Shown here: positions 35,444-42,694 of the stretch, one piece after another | Layout: each line of letters starts with the position of its first letter | How positions within the stretch are numbered: the first letter of the stretch is position 1 | From: Clostridiales bacterium PH28_bin88 | Lineage (GTDB): Bacteria > Bacillota > PH28-bin88 | Direction of reading: 5' to 3' | DNA length: 64,000 nucleotides | NCBI GenBank assembly: GCA_000987045.1 | Contig: LAKY01000058.1 | Coordinates: 62,001-126,000, forward strand | Position numbers and translations under genes: made by a program | The notes under the pieces: generated by a model | Seen by the model: only the letters and a program-made list of their open reading frames with translations | What the model was told of the DNA's origin: nothing | The model's database searches: none

Positions 35444-36814
35444 TTAGATAAAACGGATAGATGCGTTTATTTTTCGACAACTTTTTCCCGTCTCCTGCAG
35501 CCCGCTCCCCCAAACCGGTAGGAATCCTTTTTCACCCTCGGCCACCAGGGGAACCGCCGCCTTTTCCTTACCACCAAGATAAGAACGGCTGAGGATTTCC
35601 AGCGTATGCGTCACCGGCACGGCGGACCCCGCCTGCTCCAGCCCCTGGGCCAGCTGCAGGCGGCAGGCCGGGCAGCCCGTGACCACCGCCTTCGCCCCCG
35701 TGGCCAGGATGCTCCTGGTCTTGTGGTTGCCCACCGCCATGGAAAGCTGGTGGTGAGTGAGGTTGAAGGACCCGGCGGAGCCGCAGCAGCGGTCCGCCCT
35801 CTCCATTTCCCGCAATGCCAGGCCCGGTACCGCCTGCAACAACTCCCGCGGCGCCCGGTGGACACCCTGGTGCCTTTTCAGGTGACAGGGGTCGTGGTAA
35901 GTCACCGTCATCTCCACCGGGTAAGCGCCCGGCCGGAAGTCCACTTCTTCAGTGAGGAATTCGGCCACGTCCCGCACCTTTTGGGAAAACTCCCCGGCTT
36001 CGCGCGTGCCCACTAACTCTCCATACCCCTTCAGCATGGAGCCGCAACTGGCGCAGTCCACCACCACCCGGTCCACCCCGGCTTCCTGGAACCGGCGGAT
36101 ATTGCGCCCGGCCTGTTCCACGGCCGCTTCCCGGTCGCCTGAGGCCAGGGCGGGCAGGCCGCAGCACACCTGCGGCGGCAACACCACCGTGACGCCATTG
36201 GCCCGCATCACCGTGAGCAAGGCCAGGCCGGTAGCGGGGTAGGCGTGGTTGGTCATGCACCCGTAAAAATACCCTATCCTGCGCTTTTCCCCGGGAGTTT
36301 CAATCACCGGAGGAACCATCCTGGCAAAGGCGCGCCGCCCCACCGCGGGCAAAAGTCTTTCCTTATCCGCCAGCCCCCATGGGAGAGCCTTTAACAGCCC
36401 GCTCTTCCTGGCTACGGCCTGCAAGCCCGACCACCGGTACAGGTACAGTAACCGGGCCAGCAGGTTCAGGTTGCCACTGCTGGTCAACAGGTAGTGAAAA
36501 GCGGTTTTCTTCCAGATGGATAGACCCCTGGCCCGCGCCAGTTCCTCCCGGGCGGCCAGCACCAGGCTTGCCACCTGCACCCCGTTGGGGCAGTTCACCT
36601 CACAGGTCCGGCATAAAAGGCATAGGGAGATGATTTCCCCCATCCGGCGAGACCACCCTATCCGGCCGTCGATCAGATTATCCAGCAAAAAGATCTTGCC
36701 CCTGGCCACCAGGGGTTCCCGTTTGGTTTCCAGGTAAAGGGGACATACCGCCTGGCAGTTGCCGCATTTGCTGCACCGGTCCATCTGGGAGCGTAGTTCG
36801 GTTAATTTGCCCAT
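35444..36814 (-). CDS. GlcF-like iron-sulfur subunit (duplicated block, copy 2) with a C-terminal extension
   Basis: 456 aa. Residues 1-412 match the copy at 23782-25023 almost residue for residue, including both ferredoxin motifs and both CCG domains. The last 44 residues, after '..EILSRSY', have no counterpart: copy 1 ends with one more residue and stops, while this copy runs on into unrelated DNA. The divergence point (about 35579) marks the left end of the duplication. The extension is probably read-through tail; whether it folds or is tolerated is unknown. It is coupled to the GlcD-like gene upstream (4-bp gap). Confidence 0.85.
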   Translation of the reverse strand: MGKLTELRSQMDRCSKCGNCQAVCPLYLETKREPLVARGKIFLLDNLIDGRIGWSRRMGEIISLCLLCRTCEVNCPNGVQVASLVLAAREELARARGLSIWKKTAFHYLLTSSGNLNLLARLLYLYRWSGLQAVARKSGLLKALPWGLADKERLLPAVGRRAFARMVPPVIETPGEKRRIGYFYGCMTNHAYPATGLALLTVMRANGVTVVLPPQVCCGLPALASGDREAAVEQAGRNIRRFQEAGVDRVVVDCASCGSMLKGYGELVGTREAGEFSQKVRDVAEFLTEEVDFRPGAYPVEMTVTYHDPCHLKRHQGVHRAPRELLQAVPGLALREMERADRCCGSAGSFNLTHHQLSMAVGNHKTRSILATGAKAVVTGCPACRLQLAQGLEQAGSAVPVTHTLEILSRSYLGGKEKAAVPLVAEGEKGFLPVWGSGLQETGKSCRKINASIRFI

Positions 36815-36818
36815 CTTA

Positions 36819-38195
36819 TTACCCCCACAGCATCTTACCGGGGCTTAGAATATTGTTGGGGTCCAAGGCCGCCTTGATGCCGCGCATCACCCGCATACCG
36901 GTCTCGCCTACCTCCAGCGGGAGGTAGGGGGCCTTCATGCTGCCGATGCCGTGCTCCCCGCTCAAAGTCCCCTCCAGCTCCATGGCTGCCCGGAACAACT
37001 CCTCCACCGCCAGTTCCACCCTGGCCATTTCCTCCGGGTCCCGCCGGTCCGCCAGGATGTTGGGGTGCAGGTTGCCGTCCCCGGCGTGGCCAAAGATAGC
37101 CATGGTGAGGTCGTACTTCTGGGCGATGGCCTTCAACCGCCGCACCATCTCGGGTACCCGGCTGCGGGGCACCGTAGCGTCCTCGGATATTTTGGTGGGT
37201 TTCAACTGTACAATGGCCGCGGATACCGCCCTCCGCGCCCGCCACAGTTCTTCCCGCTCCGCCGGGCCGGCGGCCACCTCCACGCCGGTAGCGCCCAACT
37301 CCCGGCAGACCTTCTCCACCGTGATGATGGCCTCGTCCACCGCCGGCCGGAACCCGTCCACCTCGATCAAGAGGATGGCGCCCGCATCCACCGGCAATCC
37401 CATGTGCAGGTAGTTTTCCACGCACCTGATGGTCACGTCGTCCATCAGTTCCAGGGTGGTGGGCAGGATGCCCCGGCGGCTCACTTCCGCCACCGCCTCC
37501 GCCGCCCCATCCACCGTGGCAAACACGGCCATGGCGGTGCGTACGTCCTGGGGCCTGGGGATTAGCCTCAAGACCGCCCGGGTAACCACCCCCAGCGTTC
37601 CCTCCGAGCCGGTCATCAACCGGGTCAGGTCGTACCCGGTAACGTTTTTCACTGTTTTGCCGCCCGTACGCAGGATCTCCCCGGTAGGGGTAACCACCTC
37701 CAAACCCAGCACGTAGTCCCGGGTGACACCGTATTTCAAGGCCCGCGGGCCACCGGCGTTTTCCGCGATGTTGCCGCCGATGGTGCAGGACTTCAGGCTG
37801 CCGGGGTCGGGCGGGTAAAACAGGCCCACCCGCTCCACCTCCTGCTGCAACGCCTCGGTCACCACCCCGGGCTCCACCACCGCCAGCAGGTTACCGGTGT
37901 CCACCTCGAGGATCCTGTTCATATCGGTCAGCACCAGGGCGATACCCCCCTGTTCCGGCACCGACCCGCCGCTCAAACCAGTGCCGGCGCCCCGGGGGTA
38001 TACGGGGATCTTTTCCCGGTTGGCCAGCCTCAGCGCCTCCGCCACCTGCCGCGTGGTCCGGGGAAACACCACCACCCCGGGCACGCCGGTCTGCATGGTG
38101 CCGTCGTAGGCATAGGTCATCCGGTCCTCCAGGTTGGTCAGGATTTGCTCTTTATTCATGATCTGATGCATACGACTGATGACTTCCTGTTTCAT
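36819..38195 (-). CDS. GlcD-like FAD-linked 2-hydroxyacid oxidase (duplicated block, copy 2)
   Basis: 458 aa and collinear with 25028-26404: the same FAD-binding motifs and 'HAGDGNLHPN' / 'GEHGIGSM' motifs, with differences concentrated in the first 30 residues and scattered elsewhere. ATG 38195 ('MKQEVISRMHQIM') follows GGAGGGGCGCAAT; the in-frame ATG at 38213 lies within that ribosome-binding region. It encodes the flavin catalytic subunit of a second D/F-type hydroxyacid dehydrogenase. There is no LarA-like gene next to this copy. Confidence 0.9.
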   Translation of the reverse strand: MKQEVISRMHQIMNKEQILTNLEDRMTYAYDGTMQTGVPGVVVFPRTTRQVAEALRLANREKIPVYPRGAGTGLSGGSVPEQGGIALVLTDMNRILEVDTGNLLAVVEPGVVTEALQQEVERVGLFYPPDPGSLKSCTIGGNIAENAGGPRALKYGVTRDYVLGLEVVTPTGEILRTGGKTVKNVTGYDLTRLMTGSEGTLGVVTRAVLRLIPRPQDVRTAMAVFATVDGAAEAVAEVSRRGILPTTLELMDDVTIRCVENYLHMGLPVDAGAILLIEVDGFRPAVDEAIITVEKVCRELGATGVEVAAGPAEREELWRARRAVSAAIVQLKPTKISEDATVPRSRVPEMVRRLKAIAQKYDLTMAIFGHAGDGNLHPNILADRRDPEEMARVELAVEELFRAAMELEGTLSGEHGIGSMKAPYLPLEVGETGMRVMRGIKAALDPNNILSPGKMLWG

Positions 38196-38351
38196 ATTGC
38201 GCCCCTCCGCCATGCAACTTCCTTACTTATGACTTCCGGAAAAAACCCGCCGAAGCAATCCATCGCCGGCAACTAGCCGGCTTGCATCTGATAGCCTTTT
38301 GAACACTTACGTAATAAGCTCAATCACCGGGGCGGCCCGGCATTCCGCCTG

Positions 38352-39059
38352 CTAAAGTAGCTTCTTCTGAACGTTATCCAGGTGTTCCCGCATGCAGCGG
38401 CTGGCGCTCGTCCCGTCCCCGGCTTGAATAGCCAGGAAAATACGCCGGTGCTCCCGCACCACTTCCAGCGGCCGCCCGGGGATGGTGCGCGTGTGTTTCC
38501 TGGTCTGTTCCAAAGCCTGGTCAAAAAGCCCGGCCACATTGTGGATCACTTTTACCAGCAAAGGGTTCTGGGTACTTTCCACCAGGGCCATGTGAAATCT
38601 GAAGTCCCACTCGTGGGCCACCTTGTTTGCCCGCACTTCGTTTTCCATGGCGTCGAGGGCTTCCTCCATCCGCTGCAGGTCCTCCGGCCGGGCTCTCTCC
38701 GCAGCCAGGGCCGCCGCCTCCACCTCGATAATACGCCGCAGTTCCAGGAGCTGCAGGATACTCTCCCGGTGGGCCATCAGGGAAATGGTCAGCGGGTTGA
38801 TATAGTGTTCAAAATCCAGCCGCCGCACAAAGTGCCCCCCGCCCTGGCGCATTTCGATAGCGCCGATGGCGGCGAGCCCGGTCAGCGCTTCCCGCACAGA
38901 AGTCCTGCTGACACCGAACATCTCTTCCATCTCTTTTTCCGAGGGAAGCTTCTCTCTCGCTTGCCAGACCCCTTCACGGATCAACCTTGCCAGTTGCTCC
39001 ATGATTTCCTCGGAAACCTTCTTTTTTTGCACTTTTTTGATATAGCCATTGGCCTGCAT
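38352..39059 (-). CDS. FadR/GntR-family regulator, copy 2
   Basis: 235 aa, same length as copy 1. The DNA-binding helix-turn-helix is almost unchanged (one Leu/Met difference in 'LPSEKEMEEMFGVSRTSVREAL'). The C-terminal FCD domain has diverged more ('RRLDFEHYINPLTISLMAHR', 'FDQALEQTRKHTRTIPGRP'). The pattern suggests the same operator but possibly a shifted effector. The conserved TTGTCATACAA site lies upstream. Confidence 0.9.
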   Translation of the reverse strand: MQANGYIKKVQKKKVSEEIMEQLARLIREGVWQAREKLPSEKEMEEMFGVSRTSVREALTGLAAIGAIEMRQGGGHFVRRLDFEHYINPLTISLMAHRESILQLLELRRIIEVEAAALAAERARPEDLQRMEEALDAMENEVRANKVAHEWDFRFHMALVESTQNPLLVKVIHNVAGLFDQALEQTRKHTRTIPGRPLEVVREHRRIFLAIQAGDGTSASRCMREHLDNVQKKLL

Positions 39060-39074
39060 GAATTACCTCCAAAT

Positions 39075-39085
39075 TTGTCATACAA
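39075..39085. promoter_or_regulatory. FadR-type operator upstream of FadR copy 2
   Basis: TTGTCATACAA, identical to the site at 27228-27238 and in the same position before the ribosome-binding site. Both regulators therefore probably cross-bind both promoters. Confidence 0.65.
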
Positions 39086-39207
39086 GTAGACATGTGATAA
39101 GTATACGACGTGGCCGAGGTTTTCCCTGTCGGCGGCGCGACAATTTTTTTGGTAACGATGAACATTCCTGTGTTACCATTTTAATCCTCAAGCGTTACCA
39201 AATCAAA

Positions 39208-39233
39208 AACGGATCCGCTTATGCGAACCCGTT
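39208..39233 (-). terminator. Terminator-like hairpin between repeat B copy 3 and fadR2
   Basis: Same 11-bp stem and TTTGATTT tail as at 27325-27350, on the minus strand. Confidence 0.5.
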
Positions 39234-39336
39234 GTCCCTTTGAAGAGGAGCAGCCAGATGGCAACAGTTGCCTGTCACAATGGCCCTCAAGATGATATAA
39301 TCTGGTTGGCAGTGAAAATTGCCCCGGCCCGGCGGG

Positions 39337-39383
39337 CACCTCCTTCCCGACCGTGGGGCGTGCGGCCCTGCGGGAAGGAGGTG
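39337..39383 (+). promoter_or_regulatory. SD-sequestering inverted repeat, copy 2
   Basis: CACCTCCTTCCCG (39337-39349) pairs perfectly with CGGGAAGGAGGTG (39371-39383), again burying the Shine-Dalgarno. The arms are identical to copy 1 although the loop has changed at several bases, which argues for selection on the pairing. Confidence 0.75.
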
Positions 39384-39388
39384 GAGCG

Positions 39389-39490
39389 ATGGGGAATATC
39401 CACGTTACCCTCAGTATAAGCGGTCCGGCTGTTGCCGTGGCCGCGTTCCTGTGGCTGGCTATCCGCTGGATGTACCGGCGGACAAAGTGA
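39389..39490 (+). CDS. 33-residue single-TM peptide (type I toxin-like), copy 2
   Basis: 33 codons, same start context (AAGGAGGTGGAGCG-ATG). Residues 19 and 24 are Ala instead of Val and Thr, so the hydrophobic core reads PAVAVAAFLWLAI and the basic tail RWMYRRTK is unchanged. The only differences are conservative and the reading frame is kept, which supports a real peptide. Function unproven. Confidence 0.65.
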   Translation: MGNIHVTLSISGPAVAVAAFLWLAIRWMYRRTK

Positions 39491-39600
39491 GAAGGCTGGT
39501 GTACCCCCACCAACCTTCTCGGTAAACGGTTCCCGTGGCTTGAATAACGGGCCGCACGCCCCGCAGTCGGGTTCGCCTTCCGGCGGGCCCTTCTGCTTTT

Positions 39601-39629
39601 ATTATTATAAACCTGTCATGGTTTGTCAA
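39601..39629 (-). promoter_or_regulatory. Leftward promoter-like pair at the 3' end of repeat B copy 3
   Basis: Minus strand: TTGACA (39629-39624), 17 bp, AATAAT (39606-39601); an overlapping TATAAT with a shorter spacer is also present. Same orientation and position as in copy 2. Confidence 0.45.
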
Positions 39630-39746
39630 TACATGCTGCTGAAAAGGGAAGTGATTACGTCCAAGCGCCGGTAAAATCAAAATGGATCCGTTAAGATGCT
39701 TTAACTCCCTGTGCCGGCCAAAAGCAAGGGTGCCCTAGGGTACAGG

Positions 39747-40316
39747 TTACTTGACCAGCCAGCGCAAGAGCGGAGGCATCACCAGCAGTACTCCCACAAT
39801 CCGGATGAGGTGCAGGGCCGCCACCTTGGGGGCGTCCGCCCCCAGCACGCTGGAAATCAGCACCATGTCGGTCATCCCGCCGGGGGCGGTGCTGAACAGG
39901 GAGGTGACCACGTCCAGCTTGCTGATCCTGCTGATCACCAACCCGGTGATGATGCCGGTGGTAAGCAGGGTGATGACGAGAACAACCGCAGGCAGGGCAA
40001 TCTGCTTGAGTTCGTGCACAACCTGCGGGGTGAAACTCAGGCCGATCATGGCGCCTAACAAGATTTGGATAACTACCCGGGTCCAAGAAGGAAGGGAGCC
40101 CAGCGGCATCCCGCTCCCCTGGGCTATCGCCACCAGCACCATCGACCCCACCATGGCCCCGGCGGGGATCCGTAATTTAAGTGCGACCAGCCCTCCCACC
40201 GCCGCAATGACAAGAGTAAGCGCCAAGTAGACCATTTTCCGTCCCAACCCTTTCCCATTCTTTTCTTTCGTCCCGGCACCCGCCTCCCCGGACCGGGCAT
40301 CCGGTAAAATAACCAT
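39747..40316 (-). CDS. AbrB-family (PF05145-like) membrane protein
   Basis: 189 aa with about five TM segments. It corresponds to one AbrB-duplication unit ('LRIPAGAMVGSMVLVAIAQG', 'LLGAMIGLSFTPQVVHELKQ', 'STAPGGMTDMVLISSVLGAD'). Family members are often called putative ammonia monooxygenase or AbrB-type regulators, but they look like transporters of unknown substrate. Full-length members have two units (about 350 aa); single-unit proteins of this size occur in Firmicutes. ATG 40316 follows GGAGGAG by 8 bases; GTG 40325 is the upstream alternative. It stands alone. Confidence 0.75.
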   Translation of the reverse strand: MVILPDARSGEAGAGTKEKNGKGLGRKMVYLALTLVIAAVGGLVALKLRIPAGAMVGSMVLVAIAQGSGMPLGSLPSWTRVVIQILLGAMIGLSFTPQVVHELKQIALPAVVLVITLLTTGIITGLVISRISKLDVVTSLFSTAPGGMTDMVLISSVLGADAPKVAALHLIRIVGVLLVMPPLLRWLVK

Positions 40317-40484
40317 ATCCCCCACTCCTCCAGCAAATACTGGTACGAGTTTTACCCTAACTCAAAGTGGCGGGGCTGTTCCAGAGGGCCTGTACAGCCG
40401 GGCCCGGAAAAGATGTACGAAAATGGCCCCAGTCACTCGCAACTGGGGCAAAGACGACAAGTACAAAGCCATTTTTCCCTTCTG

Positions 40485-40525
40485 GAGCCTACTTGCTTTC
40501 TGGTTTCGTCTTCAACCACGGGCCA
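40485..40525 (-). pseudogene. 5' remnant of an XhlA-like coiled-coil gene
   Basis: The minus strand encodes 'VVEDETRKQ', identical to the N-terminus of the coiled-coil/TM protein at 21932-22282, and is preceded by a similar G-rich ribosome-binding region. The frame then leaves homology and stops after about 20 residues. It lies in the 400-bp gap between the AbrB-like gene and the toxin-antitoxin operon, where nothing else coding is seen. Confidence 0.45.
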
Positions 40526-40669
40526 CAGCGCCCCCTCCCCCTGCCTGTATTCTACCACTATTCAGGGAAGAAGCGCAACATTTGGCACAAAAACAAAAGT
40601 GTCCGCCTTTCATCCCCGCCCTTGACTTTTTCAAGCCGGGGACTTCCCGGCGGGTAAGTTGAAATGGTC

Positions 40670-40698
40670 TTGATTTGTAGCCACTATTATGCTACAAT
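40670..40698 (+). promoter_or_regulatory. Promoter and palindromic operator of the toxin-antitoxin operon
   Basis: TTGATT (40670-40675), 17 bp, TACAAT (40693-40698). Inverted arms TTGTAGC (40675-40681) and GCTACAA (40691-40697) span the spacer and the -10 box, and TGTAGCCAC occurs twice (40676-40684, 40698-40706). This is what is expected for autoregulation by the antitoxin/toxin complex. The start codon is about 20 bp further on. Confidence 0.75.
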
Positions 40699-40718
40699 GT
40701 AGCCACAAAGGAGGGTTC

Positions 40719-40991
40719 ATGATGAAGAGCGTCGGCATCAGGGAACTCAGGGACAACCTCAGCCGTTACTTGGAAGAAATCAAGGAGGGGCAGGCAATCT
40801 ACATCACGTCCCGTGGCGTGCCGGTAGCACGAATTTCTCCGGTGAGTGATCCCGTGGACCCCGCCATCTCGGCTTTGCTGGACACGGGTCAAGCCCACTG
40901 GAATGGCGGTAAGCCCAAAGGCAACCCATCCCCCCCCTGCCTTAAAGGCAAGAAATCTATGAGCGACATGGTCAGCGAGGACCGCCGATGA
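40719..40991 (+). CDS. Phd/YefM-type antitoxin
   Basis: 90 aa. The N-terminal Phd fold reads 'MKSVGIRELRDNLSRYLEEI..GQAIYITSRGVPVARISPV', the DNA-binding and dimerisation part. The C-terminal tail is Gly/Pro/Lys-rich and probably disordered, wrapping the toxin. AAAGGAGG precedes two ATGs (40719, 40722), and either may start translation. The stop overlaps the PIN gene start (ATGA), the classical antitoxin-first arrangement. Confidence 0.85.
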   Translation: MMKSVGIRELRDNLSRYLEEIKEGQAIYITSRGVPVARISPVSDPVDPAISALLDTGQAHWNGGKPKGNPSPPCLKGKKSMSDMVSEDRR

Positions 40992-41410
40992 TTGCGTATC
41001 TCGACACCAGTGCGCTGGTCAAGTTATACGTCAGTGAGGAAGGTTCGGAAGTCGTGCATCGCGCGGTCACCCAAGCCACGGTCGCCGCAACTTCTCAAAT
41101 AGCGTATGCCGAAGCCAGGGCCGCCTTTTCACGGTCATGGCGCGAAGGACTGCTCTCTGAAGGTGACTACCGGCGCACGATCGCGCTCTTCAGAGCGGAC
41201 TGGGATCGTTACCTGGCCCTTGCTGTCTCTGACAAAATCATTTTCCTGGCAGGGGATCTCACGGAATATCATCAGCTCCGGGGCCTTGATGCTATTCACC
41301 TGGCCAGCCTGATCACCCTCCGGCAGCAAACCGAGGAACCAATGACCGCCCTTTGCTGGGATACCAGGCTGAAGTCAGCCATGCGTGACTGTGGTTTTTC
41401 CGTTTGTTGA
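40988..41410 (+). CDS. PIN-domain ribonuclease toxin (VapC-like)
   Basis: 140 aa. The four acidic metal-binding residues of the PIN nuclease are present: Asp6 (YLDTSAL), Glu42 (YAEARAA), Asp101 (GLDAIHLA) and Asp125 (CWDTRL). It would cleave RNA, typically tRNA or rRNA, when freed from its Phd-type antitoxin. One of the few plus-strand genes in the window, with its own promoter. All catalytic residues are intact, so it is probably active. Confidence 0.88.
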   Translation: MIAYLDTSALVKLYVSEEGSEVVHRAVTQATVAATSQIAYAEARAAFSRSWREGLLSEGDYRRTIALFRADWDRYLALAVSDKIIFLAGDLTEYHQLRGLDAIHLASLITLRQQTEEPMTALCWDTRLKSAMRDCGFSVC

Positions 41411-41426
41411 GTGGTTTGAATTCTAG

Positions 41427-42362
41427 CTAGCCAAAGATCACGATTAACGCCCCTGCTAAAATGAATAGTGTACTCCAGACAAGGGTACCGGTGACGCGCT
41501 CTTCCCCACCTAACAAAACGGGGCCGATGGCCATGGCGAACCAAACGCGGGTATTATACAGGGCGTTCACAATAACCACCGGCGCGAAGCCCAGTGCCGT
41601 ATTCAGGGCTATAATCGCGACCCCGCTGGTCACACCGGCCAGAGCCAGGTTAAGAAAAGCCTCCCGGTCCATGCCCACCAGCTCCCGCCAACCTTTTTGC
41701 AAAGTAAATACCAGCGACTGCACAGCCAGGGCCCCCAGTCCGCCCACGGCGGAAGTCAACACTGCGGAAGGCGACTCCGTGAGGCTTAATTTCCGCAAAA
41801 GATCCGCCCCACCATAGGCCAGGCCGGATGTCACAGCCAGGAGCATTCCCACAGACGATGGCCTTTGGAAAACTGTGTTGGGCTCCTCAATCGCAGCCGC
41901 CATTTCCCCTTTCTGCCGGGCCTTTTCCCCTTTCTGCCGGGCCTTTTCCCCGGAAAGCCAGTAGACTCCGAATACCACCAGGACAAGCCCTACCAAAGAA
42001 GTAATGTTTAAGACCTCTCCCAGCAGCAACACCCCGAAAACCAGGGCAAACAAGGTCTGCGTCAGCGAGAGCATTATCGCCCTGGCAGAACCGATGCGGG
42101 CCACCGCCAGGTAATTCAGCGTCCGTCCCAGCACATTGGCGACCACGCCACCCGATGCCGCCAAGAGCAATCCTTCCCGGCTGAGGGTGAGCAATCCGCC
42201 GGTATTGGATGTCACGACTAGAAAAAGGCCAAAGACCAGGTTGTTCACCAGCAAGTTGACCATCACTCCGGCGGAGGCGGTAGCTTGTCGCATCCCCCGC
42301 TGGGTCAAAATGGAGTTTAATGAAAAGCATAAGCCGGCTGCAACAGCTAATAGTTCCCCCAC
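41427..42362 (-). CDS. EamA/DMT-superfamily transporter, copy 1
   Basis: 311 aa, two EamA repeats giving about ten TM helices. The halves are joined by a charged linker containing a tandem 21-bp duplication (KARQKGE twice, about 41898-41950). The family contains metabolite exporters and uptake carriers; the substrate is not predictable. GTG 42362 follows GAGGTG by about 5 bases. It is last in line after the ferredoxin gene and may be part of that operon. A more distant relative is at 51507-52454. Confidence 0.85.
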   Translation of the reverse strand: MGELLAVAAGLCFSLNSILTQRGMRQATASAGVMVNLLVNNLVFGLFLVVTSNTGGLLTLSREGLLLAASGGVVANVLGRTLNYLAVARIGSARAIMLSLTQTLFALVFGVLLLGEVLNITSLVGLVLVVFGVYWLSGEKARQKGEKARQKGEMAAAIEEPNTVFQRPSSVGMLLAVTSGLAYGGADLLRKLSLTESPSAVLTSAVGGLGALAVQSLVFTLQKGWRELVGMDREAFLNLALAGVTSGVAIIALNTALGFAPVVIVNALYNTRVWFAMAIGPVLLGGEERVTGTLVWSTLFILAGALIVIFG

Positions 42363-42469
42363 GGATCCACCTCATTGCCGCTCCATTTTCTGCTCTCACC
42401 GTATGTTGCACCAGTTTTCCGTCTTGCCTGTCTAATTCCACCGGCAAGGGAACCGGTTGTGGCGCCTCC

Positions 42470-42682
42470 CTACCATGGCAAGGGTTTGGACTTGGTACGC
42501 TTCGGGCTGACGTAAATAGCGTCGTTTGGACAGGCCAGTTCGCAAAGGTAGCAGCACATGCAATCCTCCGGGTAAGCGAGGTATACCGTTTTACCCAGTA
42601 CGCGAATTACGTCCATGGGGCAAGTATCCCAGCACTGCAGGCAACCGTTACACCGCTGGTAGTCGATTTTTTCGATGCCCAT
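42470..42682 (-). CDS. Small 2x[4Fe-4S] ferredoxin subunit
   Basis: 70 aa with CNGCLQCWDTCP and CMCCYLCELACP motifs, enough for two [4Fe-4S] clusters, and a short basic tail. Similar ferredoxins pair with flavoproteins, as AprB-like or FrdB-like subunits. ATG 42682 is 12 bp after the flavoprotein stop with GAGGTG upstream, so it is presumably its electron-transfer partner. Confidence 0.88.
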   Translation of the reverse strand: MGIEKIDYQRCNGCLQCWDTCPMDVIRVLGKTVYLAYPEDCMCCYLCELACPNDAIYVSPKRTKSKPLPW

Positions 42683-42694
42683 TGCTCTCACACC

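Larger units (their letters stand above)
39245..39633 (+). repeat. Repeat B, copy 3 (complete)
   Basis: Nearly identical to 27441-27842 from AGGAGCAGCCAGATGG to GGTTTGTCAATACAT, then unrelated. Relative to copy 2 about 95 bp are missing just to its left (between CTTTGAAG and AGGAGCAGCC). With the terminator, the fadR operator and about 110 bp of featureless sequence it accounts for the 687-bp gap between fadR2 and the AbrB-like gene. Confidence 0.85.
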
